Positions 9,640 through 18,090 of a stretch of DNA of 64,000 bases are shown here, one piece after another. Location of the stretch: the NCBI GenBank assembly GCA_964196565.1, contig CAXMUH010000053.1, positions 1-64,000 on the forward strand, in the 5' to 3' direction. This DNA is from 2-12-FULL-42-15 sp964196565. GTDB taxonomy: Bacteria > Pseudomonadota > Gammaproteobacteria > Coxiellales > Coxiellaceae. The stretch's first letter is position 1. Each line of letters begins with the position of its first letter. Under the pieces are notes generated by a model. That model worked only from the letters and a program-made list of their open reading frames with translations, did no database searches and was not told where the DNA came from. A program made the translations under genes and the position numbers.

Positions 9640-11292
9640 ATGTTTAGCAGAAAATATATCATTACTCTTATACTTAGTTTATGTACCACAATTACATTTT
9701 CAGCCACGGATCCATGCATAGGAAAAAGCTGTAGGCTCCCTGTCGATAAGCAAGGCAACCTCCTGCCTTCACCAAATGGTAATCTAAACTACATTCGTCT
9801 TCCTGGCGCTATGGTAGCTGAACACGGCGAGTATACCTGGAGTTATTTAGGTACTCTATATAATAAAGCTGATCAACAACCTATTTCCTTCGAAGCGTTG
9901 ATGCTTCAAGTTGGTGATCTTGGTAAAACATGTATTACAACCTGTAAAACACTAGGATTAGGCTTTCATTCTTTGGAAATGAGTTTTAAACAAGATAATG
10001 TCCAGTACTATATTGATAGTGTTTATGGCGGTGAAAACCAAGTGCTGCAATCAATTGGTCAGAGTCTGGATTTAATTGAGTCTAGCGCTACACTTAAAAA
10101 TTTTCATGTAGGTACCTATCCATTACTAACAAAAGATAAAAGCGCAACTTGGTCAATGCAATCCGATAAACAAGCAGATCCACGTCCACCACTTTTTAAA
10201 GGTAAAGTAGGACAGCCCGGACATATTTATGATATGACAGGCAGCGGTAAAACGTTTCTTTGGCGTTATGGTGAGAATGGAAAATCTAGCGTTCAAAGTT
10301 ATCACTATAAGATGTCTCTAAAATTAGTTGATGACCGTGGTGTTGTAGCAGAAGGTTTTGGTGGCGCTTATGTAGGACCACCTCTTGTTAGTAAAACGCC
10401 AAATGCAAAGGGTAAAACAGTTGCAGGAGAATATGAAATCGGGCAGCCACGACTAAGAGCACTCTCATGGTCAGTGCAATTGACTGCGGATAATAGTCAT
10501 CTTCCTGCAGGATTTAAATCCATTTATCAATTTAGTGGTAATAATGGTTTGCTATGGGGAGACTTAGGTCCAGTAAAATCACAACCTGCTGTGAATGCAG
10601 TTCGATCTGTGATAATGAATAATAATTTAATAAATGCTATCGCACTAAAGAAACCAAAAGTGGCGAACAAGTTGATTACTTGGCTGAATAAAGACAAAAA
10701 AAATTGGTCGCTATATAATGGTAACTGGATAGCTGTTGAATTTACACAAGGCATATATAAAGGTGCCTCAATGGTATTTGTGCCATTTTGGAATAAAACA
10801 CCAAGCACAACGCCACCTTATCCAGACACCAATGATAAAGCTTGGTCTGTAAATGGTTGGGCAGACCTCTATACTGGAATTATTGGAAATGATACCGCAT
10901 CTGCTTATACGGTTCCTGAAACGCTAGTAGCAGGTAATCCTGAACCTGGTACCAATCCACCAGCTGGTTGGGTTAATCCGTTTGAAATAAAATATCTTAA
11001 ACTCGCTAATCAAGAAAAGTATTCACTACTATTTCCATGGGTTAGAGAACTGCAAGTTAAGATCAGCGCAAACTCACAGATGCGATATGCTTTAGCTGCA
11101 TATGCACACAGGCTTAACCCTAGTGTCGTTGATGATCCTAATCAACCTATTATTATTAATATAAGAACGTTATCTCCAGTGACACAAAATATCTTTTTTA
11201 GTGATAAATTCACTCAAGCTTATGAAGGCGCAGCGATCGCTACTGTCAATGGCGTTAAGGAGCCAAGCTGGGTTGAGCAGATGGTGAGTTAA
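9640..11292 (+). CDS. Secreted protein resembling the AttH/CrtC lipocalin-like family
   Basis: The 550-residue product has a clear signal peptide (cleavage after about TFSA, residue 22). The mature part has an N-terminal region with EYTWSYLGTLYN and HSLEMSFKQ. A second half contains RALSWSVQL and NWIAVEFTQGIYKGASM, and ends with AYEGAAIATVNG...WVEQM. This two-part pattern (W-Y near the start, an 'YxEGA' block near the end) resembles hydroxyneurosporene-synthase/AttH-like proteins, which have two lipocalin-like barrels. I see no carotenoid genes nearby, so a carotenoid hydratase role is unlikely. Four cysteines sit in CIGKSC and CITTC. The start has GGGG 8 bases upstream. Family assignment is tentative; secretion is well supported. 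Confidence 0.55.
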   Translation: MFSRKYIITLILSLCTTITFSATDPCIGKSCRLPVDKQGNLLPSPNGNLNYIRLPGAMVAEHGEYTWSYLGTLYNKADQQPISFEALMLQVGDLGKTCITTCKTLGLGFHSLEMSFKQDNVQYYIDSVYGGENQVLQSIGQSLDLIESSATLKNFHVGTYPLLTKDKSATWSMQSDKQADPRPPLFKGKVGQPGHIYDMTGSGKTFLWRYGENGKSSVQSYHYKMSLKLVDDRGVVAEGFGGAYVGPPLVSKTPNAKGKTVAGEYEIGQPRLRALSWSVQLTADNSHLPAGFKSIYQFSGNNGLLWGDLGPVKSQPAVNAVRSVIMNNNLINAIALKKPKVANKLITWLNKDKKNWSLYNGNWIAVEFTQGIYKGASMVFVPFWNKTPSTTPPYPDTNDKAWSVNGWADLYTGIIGNDTASAYTVPETLVAGNPEPGTNPPAGWVNPFEIKYLKLANQEKYSLLFPWVRELQVKISANSQMRYALAAYAHRLNPSVVDDPNQPIIINIRTLSPVTQNIFFSDKFTQAYEGAAIATVNGVKEPSWVEQMVS

Positions 11293-11324
11293 AAACGGAA
11301 AAACACGCCGGGCGTGAGTGTACG

Positions 11325-12002
11325 CTAATGTTCATAATTCACACTGACTTTAAGCGCCGATGCTGCAACAAATGGAATCAAGGTTAATGCAAATACTAAA
11401 ATTGCTGCCAATAACAACAAGGGAACCACGGCATTAGCAAGCGAACCACTCGCGGCCAGTCCACAGCTAAATATAAGCGTCGGCACCGTTAGTGGGATTA
11501 ACACCAATGCGAGTAACATATTCGATTGTCGTAAGCCTGTGGTAAGCGCTGCCACAAAGCCGCCTAATAAATGCAGGATCGGTGTGCCTAAAATCAAAGA
11601 CAGCACTAAAAATCCGGTTGCTTTTAATGACAGTTGAAATAATAGCGCGAGCAACGGACTGATTAAAATCAGCGGCACACTAAACACCATCCAATGCGCG
11701 ATTACTTTTCCCAATATTAATAATGGCAGCGGCATTGGCGCTAATACGTGTTGCGCCAAGCTACCATCATTCACATCATCACGAAAAAGTTGAGGTAAAG
11801 ATAATAGTATTGCCAGCAACGCTGCAACCCAAATAACCCCAGGTGCCAATAATGCTAATTTTTGTGAAGTTACATTTAGGGTTAAAGGAAATAAAACGGC
11901 AATAATAATAAAAAATAATACGCTGATTAAACATTCACTTTGCAGCCGATAATAAAGCAACAGTTCTTTTTTAATCGTATTAATGAGGCTAACTAAATAC
12001 AT
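11325..12002 (-). CDS. ccmB: CcmB, haem exporter permease subunit
   Basis: CcmB is the membrane subunit of the CcmAB ABC complex that drives release of haem-loaded CcmE. The 225-residue protein has six hydrophobic segments and the family feature LFRDDVNDGSLAQHVLAPMP near residues 72-91. It overlaps the end of ccmA by 14 bp. It is normally followed directly by ccmC; here the next gene is a convergent opposite-strand gene ending 32 bp away. Confidence 0.93.
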   Translation of the reverse strand: MYLVSLINTIKKELLLYYRLQSECLISVLFFIIIAVLFPLTLNVTSQKLALLAPGVIWVAALLAILLSLPQLFRDDVNDGSLAQHVLAPMPLPLLILGKVIAHWMVFSVPLILISPLLALLFQLSLKATGFLVLSLILGTPILHLLGGFVAALTTGLRQSNMLLALVLIPLTVPTLIFSCGLAASGSLANAVVPLLLLAAILVFALTLIPFVAASALKVSVNYEH

Positions 12003-12645
12003 GTTGCGCTCCTTTTAACGTTAAGGTTTTAGCTTTCGGCAATAAAAGCGCGCGATGGCTGCTAAGAATAATGGTACCTTGTTTATTTAAAACGCCCATC
12101 AACACTGATTCTACTATTTTTACCGATACTTGATCCAATGCGGTTAACGGTTCATCCAAAATAAATAGTTTGGCGTGACTCAATTGAATTTTTGCTAATG
12201 CGACCTTTTGCTTTTCACCACGTGATATTTTAGCACACAGGCTATTCGCTAAATGTTTAATACCAAAACGCTGTAAAGCCGTCTCTGCCGTATCTCGACT
12301 CACAGCCTTCAAACGTTGATCAAACAATAAATTCTCCTTTACTGTGAGTTGGGATTTAATGCCAATGCTGTGATCCAAATAAAATAACTGACGATGAAAC
12401 GTTTCTAAGTCTTGATAGATTGATTGGCCTTGCCAACAAATATCTGCCGTATCAGCCTGTAATAGGCCGGTTAGAATGCGCAATAAAGTGGTTTTACCGA
12501 CGCCATTTTGACCGACGATTTGAAATAAATTACCTTGTGGGATACTAAAGCTAAGCTGATCAAACAGCAATTGATTTTCACGCGCATAACTTAAATGCTT
12601 TACTTCAAGTCCTGGTAACTCATTCTGCATATTGCTCGATTTCAT
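11989..12645 (-). CDS. ccmA: CcmA, haem exporter ATP-binding subunit
   Basis: CcmA is the ATPase of the CcmAB complex. The 218-residue protein has Walker A GQNGVGKTT (about residues 45-53), the signature SRGEKQKVALA and Walker B LFILDEP. The length is normal (about 205-220). The start overlaps the end of wecA by 26 bp, so expression may be coupled to wecA. A second ATG five codons downstream is also possible; neither has a strong ribosome-binding site. Confidence 0.93.
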   Translation of the reverse strand: MKSSNMQNELPGLEVKHLSYARENQLLFDQLSFSIPQGNLFQIVGQNGVGKTTLLRILTGLLQADTADICWQGQSIYQDLETFHRQLFYLDHSIGIKSQLTVKENLLFDQRLKAVSRDTAETALQRFGIKHLANSLCAKISRGEKQKVALAKIQLSHAKLFILDEPLTALDQVSVKIVESVLMGVLNKQGTIILSSHRALLLPKAKTLTLKGAQHVFS

Positions 12646-13699
12646 CTGCGGTACTGCTATTTTTTAGTTGTTTTGGTGAGCGAGTAATTACAACCAACAC
12701 CAAATACCCAGTTAGGGTTGAGGCAAATATAATAAAATTAACCCCTTCACTGATATGAGAATAATTTAATAAATAACCTATCCCGCCAAGCGCAAGTTGC
12801 AATAAACCCAACAATAAAGTAGACAGTGTTTTATTGACTCCAGCAAAATGCAGCACATGATGAAAGTGATCTCGACCTGGAGTAAAAATTGATTTTTTCT
12901 GACGAAGACGATAAATCACCACATTAATAAGATCAAATAACGGTAACGCCATAATCCAAAGCAATGCAATTGGATTGACCATAGCAATATTAGTTTGTGA
13001 AATTTTAATCGCAACCCAAGCCAACAAAAAGGCAATAAATGTCGAGCCTGAATCACCCAGAAAAATACTTGGCTTGCGTCGCCACGGCAAACGCATATTG
13101 AAATTTAAAAATACCAACAACAACATAAACAGGATTAGCAAAATATGCGGCATTGCAGAAAGCTTTAACTGATAAGCGTAAATAAACAGCCAAAATATTT
13201 GCGCCAAGGCCACACAACCCGCCAATCCATCTTGACCATCAATCATATTAACCGCGTTAATATAAGCAACAACTAATAAGACGGTAAACGGTAGCGCCCA
13301 TAACCCGAGTGAGACATTTCCAATAAAGAAAATATTGCCTAAGTGTATAACAAGTAACCCACCCCACGAGGTTAATATTAAAGCTACCATCAACTGTCCA
13401 AATAAACGCAAGCGTGCACTTAAGTCACGAAAATCATCCACTACCCCCATTAGCACTAAAATTGCACTTCCGGCTAACAAACTTCGATAAGGCATTAAGG
13501 AAAAATGAAGGTGTAATAAAGAAAAACAAAAGCCAAAAAAGATCGCAATACCACCGATCATGGGGATTTCATCTTCATGTAACTTACGGTCACTGGGGCG
13601 GTCCACAAAGCCGACACGCACCGCAAGTGGGCGCAATAACCATATACAAAAGAGACAGGCGAGAATGGCAATAAGGCTGGTTAAAATAAAGTCACGCAT
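12620..13699 (-). CDS. wecA: WecA-like undecaprenyl-phosphate N-acetylhexosamine-1-phosphate transferase
   Basis: This family transfers a sugar-1-phosphate (usually GlcNAc) from a UDP-sugar to undecaprenyl phosphate at the inner membrane, starting O-antigen or related glycan synthesis. The 359-residue polytopic protein shows RKLHEDEIPMIGG, the Mg-binding VDDFRDL, NMIDGQDGLAG, FLGDSGST and the cytoplasmic TPGRDHFHH loop. These motifs and the length fit WecA/TagO better than MraY. It is the first gene of a wecA-ccmA-ccmB transcript. Confidence 0.9.
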   Translation of the reverse strand: MRDFILTSLIAILACLFCIWLLRPLAVRVGFVDRPSDRKLHEDEIPMIGGIAIFFGFCFSLLHLHFSLMPYRSLLAGSAILVLMGVVDDFRDLSARLRLFGQLMVALILTSWGGLLVIHLGNIFFIGNVSLGLWALPFTVLLVVAYINAVNMIDGQDGLAGCVALAQIFWLFIYAYQLKLSAMPHILLILFMLLLVFLNFNMRLPWRRKPSIFLGDSGSTFIAFLLAWVAIKISQTNIAMVNPIALLWIMALPLFDLINVVIYRLRQKKSIFTPGRDHFHHVLHFAGVNKTLSTLLLGLLQLALGGIGYLLNYSHISEGVNFIIFASTLTGYLVLVVITRSPKQLKNSSTADEIEQYAE

Positions 13700-13778
13700 C
13701 GTTGTGCAATTCCTGCTTCCATGACAAAAGATGAGCCTATCATAGCAGTTTGATCAGATGCGCTTCAAGTTGTTTTGC

Positions 13779-13849
13779 TGGATTGCTACAGTGCTGGACT
13801 CGTCTTTACGAGGACCGCGAGCGGAGCTTGGCGGGACAAAGCAATCCAG
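13779..13849. repeat. Palindromic intergenic repeat bounded by CTGGATTGC / GCAATCCAG
   Basis: The ends CTGGATTGC and GCAATCCAG are exact inverted repeats, with ACTCGTCTTTACGAGG and GCGAGCGGAGCTTGGCGGG between them. Similar CGTCTTTGCGAG...GCAATCCAG units occur near 33.0 and 61.1 kb. It lies upstream of wecA. Confidence 0.6.
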
Positions 13850-13871
13850 CCAATTTCGGTGAAAAACACAA

Positions 13872-13899
13872 CTAGGCGTATCGTATCCGGTACGCCTAG
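13872..13899 (-). terminator. Hairpin with T-rich tail, possible SDR gene terminator
   Basis: CTAGGCGTA and TACGCCTAG form a perfect 9-bp stem with a 10-base loop. Read on the minus strand the stem is followed by TTGTGTTTTT. It lies about 75 bp after the SDR gene stop. A smaller hairpin, ACGTGGAACCACGT, lies in between. Confidence 0.45.
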
Positions 13900-13972
13900 A
13901 TGGGTTTGATAGCCTCATGTTTTGTAAGTAATTTTTTTCAACATGGCGTACGTGGAACCACGTGGAACAGCG

Positions 13973-14728
13973 TTATTTTAGCTTTAAGCTTATTTTTTCA
14001 CGCACAAATAACGGCAACCAGTTTAGTATTTTTAATGCTATTTTTAGCTGCCAAGGAAAAGCAATAATCGCTTTATTTTTTGCAATGTTATCCATAAGAA
14101 TATTTGCAGCTGCATCAGCATTCATCATAAATGGCATATCGTATGTGTTGGCATCGGTTAATGCTGTTTTGACCCAACCAGGACACATCACGCTGACTTT
14201 AATATTATTTTCTGCAAGTTTTGTTCTAAGTGCCAAACCATAATGTAAAATGGCGCATTTTACTGCTCCATAAATACAACTGCGCGGGATAGGAATAAAT
14301 GCATTCATCGAACTCATTAACGCTATCTGCCCTGACTGACGTTGTTGCATTCGACTAATCAGTGGAAAAATTGTATTGAGCATACCTTGAAGGTGAACAT
14401 CAACTAACATTGATTCTGCTGCAAACTCGCCTTCGCTCACTTTCGAAGCTTGAGTTGTCGATAACCCAGCATTTACAATCAGTAAATCGATTGGAAATTG
14501 CTCGTCTTTATCGATCAACCAAGCGCTAAGATTATCTTTGTCGCACACATCAATTAAACCTTGAATAACGGTGGCGCCGTTGTGCTCACATTCGGCAGCA
14601 ACTGCATTTAAACGATCTTTATTACGTGCAATCAGTAACAACACCGTATTCGGTTTGGCATAACCCAAAGCCAGTGCTGCGCCTATGCCGCTGCTAGCAC
14701 CAGTGATACAGATTGTTTGCTTTGACAT
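13973..14728 (-). CDS. Short-chain dehydrogenase/reductase (classical SDR)
   Basis: This is an NAD(P)-dependent oxidoreductase of unknown substrate. The 251-residue protein has the cofactor motif TGASSGIG near the N terminus, NAG in LLIVNAGLS, a Ser in LMSSMNAF and the catalytic YGAVK. The ATG (MSKQTICITG) is chosen because AGGAGG lies 4 bases upstream. The C-terminal part (IALKILNWLPLFVREKISLK) suggests membrane association, as in SDRs acting on lipids. Dispersed repeats separate it from comEA. Confidence 0.88.
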   Translation of the reverse strand: MSKQTICITGASSGIGAALALGYAKPNTVLLLIARNKDRLNAVAAECEHNGATVIQGLIDVCDKDNLSAWLIDKDEQFPIDLLIVNAGLSTTQASKVSEGEFAAESMLVDVHLQGMLNTIFPLISRMQQRQSGQIALMSSMNAFIPIPRSCIYGAVKCAILHYGLALRTKLAENNIKVSVMCPGWVKTALTDANTYDMPFMMNADAAANILMDNIAKNKAIIAFPWQLKIALKILNWLPLFVREKISLKLK

Positions 14729-14804
14729 TATTCCTCCTTGTCGTTTAATCGACCGGAGTAACTTTATCTGTTTCTGCATCCTAATGCAATTTAGGATGAT
14801 GCTT

Positions 14805-14865
14805 CCCGGCCAGCCGACACGGATGTCGTCCCGAGCGAAGTCGAGGGAACTGCTGTCCGGGCTAC
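14805..14865 (+). repeat. Dispersed palindromic element, long-core form
   Basis: The element runs from CCCGGCCAGCCGACACGG to CTGTCCGGGCTAC, with CGTCCCGAGCGAAGTCGAGG in its core. The outer ends CCCGG and CCGGG pair. An almost identical long-core copy lies at 26079-26139. It sits between the SDR gene and comEA with a second, short-core copy 15 bp away. Confidence 0.7.
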
Positions 14866-14880
14866 GTCAAAGTTTATTTT

Positions 14881-14919
14881 CCCGGCCGCATGACCTAAAG
14901 GTCACTTTGTCCGGGCTAC
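14881..14919 (+). repeat. Dispersed palindromic element, short-core form
   Basis: It starts CCCGGCC and ends GTCCGGGCTAC like its neighbour, but the core is ATGACCTAAAGGTCA, itself a small hairpin (TGACC/GGTCA). Ends are conserved while cores vary across the family. Confidence 0.7.
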
Positions 14920-14921
14920 TA

Positions 14922-15212
14922 TTACGAAAAATTAATGCGCTTAGCATTTTTTAATTTAATGCGGGCTAATAATTTATTGCTGATGCCTTTTACTGCACCA
15001 AGGTCATTAAGCGTTTTAAATTTGCCATGAGCTTTGCGGTAGGTAACAATATCTTGTGCGCGCTTTTTACCGATGCCATTTATTGTAATCAGTTCTTTCG
15101 TGCTCGCTTGATTGATATTAACCACTGACAACGGATGCTTATGCCTGGCGGCATAACTCGCATCACCCATTAAAAATAATAACGCCATGGCTGCAAATAA
15201 AACAACTCTCAT
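14922..15212 (-). CDS. comEA: ComEA-like secreted helix-hairpin-helix DNA-binding protein
   Basis: The 96-residue product has a signal peptide (about residues 1-21, MRVVLFAAMALLFLMGDASYA) and a ComEA-type HhH domain: VNINQASTKELITINGIGKKRA followed by a second hairpin (AVKGISNKLLARIK). Such proteins bind DNA in the periplasm for natural uptake, with type IV pili as the outer uptake machine; pilus genes lie elsewhere in this window. AAGGAG lies 6 bases before the ATG. Confidence 0.88.
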   Translation of the reverse strand: MRVVLFAAMALLFLMGDASYAARHKHPLSVVNINQASTKELITINGIGKKRAQDIVTYRKAHGKFKTLNDLGAVKGISNKLLARIKLKNAKRINFS

Positions 15213-15284
15213 TTCAATCTCCTTTTTTATGTTAAAGAAGACTGTATTCTAGAGGACTTCACAATTGACACAATACCGTGGCTC

Positions 15285-15359
15285 GCCAAATAAATAATAA
15301 CTATACAAAATTCCAGCGATAAATCCTGCTAGATGTCTTTCCCAGGATCCCTGTGAGCG
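15285..15359 (-). repeat. Orphan copy of the rhomboid gene 3' end (left direct repeat)
   Basis: This 75-bp stretch aligns without gaps to the last 25 sense codons of the rhomboid gene (18094-18168), with nine differences. Read on the minus strand it still encodes SWERHLAGFIAGILYSYYLF, then reads past the missing stop to a TAG 11 codons on. Five of the seven changed codons are synonymous, which points to divergence while both were functional genes. It lies between comEA and the autotransporter. Confidence 0.85.
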
Positions 15360-15370
15360 GCAAGATTTCT

Positions 15371-15382
15371 GACTTGACCCCA
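15371..15382 (+). repeat. Left arm of a 12-bp inverted repeat around the autotransporter gene
   Basis: GACTTGACCCCA is the exact inverse of TGGGGTCAAGTC at 18062-18073. It is 11 bp inside the left rhomboid 3'-end copy and 31 bp past the autotransporter stop. Both arms have an AT-rich outer flank ending in a T run. Confidence 0.65.
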
Positions 15383-15412
15383 CGCCCCTGTTTCGCAAAC
15401 CACTACGATGAC

Positions 15413-17926
15413 TTACATGAACCGATAATTCGCTTCTATTCGACCGCCATTCTCATGCCATTTGCTGGCAAACTGTCCGACATACAAAAATGACACATCA
15501 TAATTACGATGACTGGTAATTTGCATACCGGCTTTTACGCCCGCCGTATTTCTACCAATCGCAGTGGATCGTACGGTAAAAAATGCACTACCACCAACTT
15601 GAGCCAATTGCGCGCTCATATCGACAAAATCGTTAGCAAATTCATGCTCCCAAGCCGCTGCAGCAAACAGATTAACGGTTTGACCCACTGGCACATTTAA
15701 CATGATACCCAGTTGACTACGGAAACTATGGTACATACTTTTGTTAAGTTTTAACTCAAGACCAGAATTACCATTCTCAGTAAATCCAGGACGTTTTGAA
15801 TTTTGATTAAAAACACCGACGTAGGGTCTTACTATCGAATGAAATAAATCAACCGCAGCTCTTAACTGCTCAGAAACAAGATAAACATTATAATTCGAAG
15901 AAATATTTGCATTGGCAAAAGTAATGGTTCGAGTGGCGTTAATCCCATCTGTCACCCCACCTTCAACCGACGCTCCCAAAAGCAATCGATGCACTTGATA
16001 GCGACCATACACACCTAACTGAAATAAGTTGCCGTGAGCGTTACTGATTTCTTGTCCTGTGGCCTTACTGTTAAAATGTCCCGCTCTAAAGGCACTACCA
16101 ATAGCGCCACTATGCTTAATAGGTATTTCATAACCAAGTGCAATACCACCCGACGAGTTATCAATCCCACTGACGGCACCTGCTTTTAATTTATCACTTT
16201 CACCTTCAACTACCACCCAAGTACTGCGTATTTGATTGCAATCAACGATTTTCACACCATGTATAGTCTTGCTCACAGTAATGGTGTGATGAGGCCCATG
16301 CTTAGTCTTGCGCACAGCAATGCCGTGAGAAGAAGGCAAACTCGCTTTTTTACAGGATCCGCCCACATTGCGACAACCTGGAAATAAACTAAATCGATCC
16401 GCTAACTCGTCATCAAAACCAGACGCTTTCGCAATATTTGCTGCGACCGCACTTTGGTTGGCTGTGGTGGCATCGGAGATTTGAGCTAAGGCTAAACTAA
16501 GTGCTGCATTCGATGGGTTACTTGAGATAAAGGTATTCCAGACAGCGGGCACTTGATTTGCAGGAAGTGCTAGCAAATAGTCTGCCACCGATCTTTCGTT
16601 TGCTGTCGCTGCAGCAGCAGTAATCGCAGCCCCATTTGGCTCGATAGCTAAGGTCACCGAGTTACCCGGATAAGCTAACGTTGCCGTTATAAATGTTGGT
16701 GCTGCCCCATTAAAAGTAGGCGCGGCAAATTGTCCCGTAAGGAGTCCTCCTGACGTTAATATGGTGTAGGTTTGACCTGCTATAAAACCGCCAGTTGTAT
16801 CTATGTTTAATTGTCCCCCCGTTATAGTCGCAGCGCCTGTAACCGCAAGAAGGTCCGTCTGACCCGCGCTGTTGATTTCGATATTTAGTGTACCAGGAGT
16901 GGCGTTTTGGTTGTAAGCTCCCGTAACGCTAAGGGTTCCAATTGAATTGTCAGCACCCGGAGACACTGTACCACTAGAAACAAGGTTATTAAGCAGACCG
17001 CCTATGGTGCCAAAACCACGAATATTAACATTATCTCCAGTGGAGACAGCACCCCCACCAGTGCTTGCAGCAGCCTCTGCTGCGCTCAGTCCTACGGTTA
17101 AATTTGCTGAATTAAGGTTTATAGCGCCACCAGCCCCACTATTGTCTCCGTTAATAACTAAGGTTCCAGCGTTTACTGTTGTGGTACCAAAGTATGTGTT
17201 AGTTCCAGTTAACGTCAATGTACCGGTACCTACTTTTATCAAGCCATCATTTCCAGCAATAATCCCTGAGACTGTTGTGCTTGTATTGAGTGCGCCGACA
17301 GTTAGTCCGCCTCCACCTAAATTAACAGCTCCTGAACCTGCAAGACTACCAATATTTACAATGGCTCCAGCGCCTCCGAGTTCAAGAGTACCTGAGTTGA
17401 TAACCACAGCATTGACTGCGGTTCCAGTACCATTAAAATTAAGTGTGGCTCCCACATTATTGGTTATTGTCACATTATTGCCGATATTTGCTGTAGTGTT
17501 AAAAGTTAACGTCCCAGAATTTGAAATATTTTGTGCAATGCCTGAAGTATTTGTGATGCCTGTGGTTGTAAAGATTAGAGAACCCCCTCCTTCGATTGTT
17601 ACCGTGTAGTTAGTAACAGTAACAGCGTCGAAATTGATCTCTCTTACATTAATAGCGACGACAGGAATCGTAGATGTGGGTTGCGCAGCTCCTAGCTCAG
17701 TAAAAGTGGCAATGTCCGCAACCGTATTTGGAAAAGCAACATCAGGATTCCAGTTGGCATCAGCATTCCAGGCAGGACCAATTCCATTCCATGTTCCACT
17801 CGAGGCAAACCCCACCTGCGCACTCAGCGCCAAGGTAAGCGCTAAACCACAGGTTAAAACAAATTTTAATACCAAATTGGCGTTTGATTTTTTAATATTC
17901 CGATCGGCAGATGAAGGTTTGAGCAT
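15413..17926 (-). CDS. Classical (type Va) autotransporter with beta-helical passenger
   Basis: The 837-residue protein exports its own N-terminal passenger through a C-terminal outer-membrane barrel. It has an extended signal region with cleavage near GFA-SSGTW (about residue 41) and a Gly/Thr/Asn-rich passenger with beta-helix-like repeats. An autotransporter-associated repeat lies at about residues 229-260 (VGTGTLTLTGTNTYFGTTTV). A Cys pair sits in FPGCRNVGGSCKK, followed by a His-rich linker (KTKHGPHHTITVSKTIHG). The barrel occupies the last ~270 residues and ends in NYRFM. No protease motif is visible, so adhesion or shielding is more likely than proteolysis. The gene is bracketed by rhomboid 3'-end copies and a 12-bp inverted repeat. 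Confidence 0.9.
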   Translation of the reverse strand: MLKPSSADRNIKKSNANLVLKFVLTCGLALTLALSAQVGFASSGTWNGIGPAWNADANWNPDVAFPNTVADIATFTELGAAQPTSTIPVVAINVREINFDAVTVTNYTVTIEGGGSLIFTTTGITNTSGIAQNISNSGTLTFNTTANIGNNVTITNNVGATLNFNGTGTAVNAVVINSGTLELGGAGAIVNIGSLAGSGAVNLGGGGLTVGALNTSTTVSGIIAGNDGLIKVGTGTLTLTGTNTYFGTTTVNAGTLVINGDNSGAGGAINLNSANLTVGLSAAEAAASTGGGAVSTGDNVNIRGFGTIGGLLNNLVSSGTVSPGADNSIGTLSVTGAYNQNATPGTLNIEINSAGQTDLLAVTGAATITGGQLNIDTTGGFIAGQTYTILTSGGLLTGQFAAPTFNGAAPTFITATLAYPGNSVTLAIEPNGAAITAAAATANERSVADYLLALPANQVPAVWNTFISSNPSNAALSLALAQISDATTANQSAVAANIAKASGFDDELADRFSLFPGCRNVGGSCKKASLPSSHGIAVRKTKHGPHHTITVSKTIHGVKIVDCNQIRSTWVVVEGESDKLKAGAVSGIDNSSGGIALGYEIPIKHSGAIGSAFRAGHFNSKATGQEISNAHGNLFQLGVYGRYQVHRLLLGASVEGGVTDGINATRTITFANANISSNYNVYLVSEQLRAAVDLFHSIVRPYVGVFNQNSKRPGFTENGNSGLELKLNKSMYHSFRSQLGIMLNVPVGQTVNLFAAAAWEHEFANDFVDMSAQLAQVGGSAFFTVRSTAIGRNTAGVKAGMQITSHRNYDVSFLYVGQFASKWHENGGRIEANYRFM

Positions 17927-18061
17927 AGCAAATCACTCCTTTTAGATCGTGTAACGGACACGGCTATAACTGTCTCTTCCTGAGTTAACATCAAGAGTGT
18001 AACAAAGAGACAAGCGCAATGTAAGGAAACTTTATAAATCAAGGGTTTGCTTATAGAGTGA

Positions 18062-18073
18062 TGGGGTCAAGTC
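18062..18073 (+). repeat. Right arm of the 12-bp inverted repeat around the autotransporter gene
   Basis: TGGGGTCAAGTC pairs exactly with the left arm at 15371-15382. It lies 135 bp upstream of the autotransporter start and 17 bp past the rhomboid stop codon, so the two arms enclose about 2.7 kb holding only the autotransporter gene. Confidence 0.65.
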
Positions 18074-18090
18074 AAAAAATTGGACCGTAA

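Noticed and set aside
16947..17609. 220-codon plus-strand frame rich in Pro, Val and Ala
   Set aside because: It is the antisense of the Gly/Thr/Asn-rich autotransporter passenger; composition is explained by that, and no ribosome-binding site is present.
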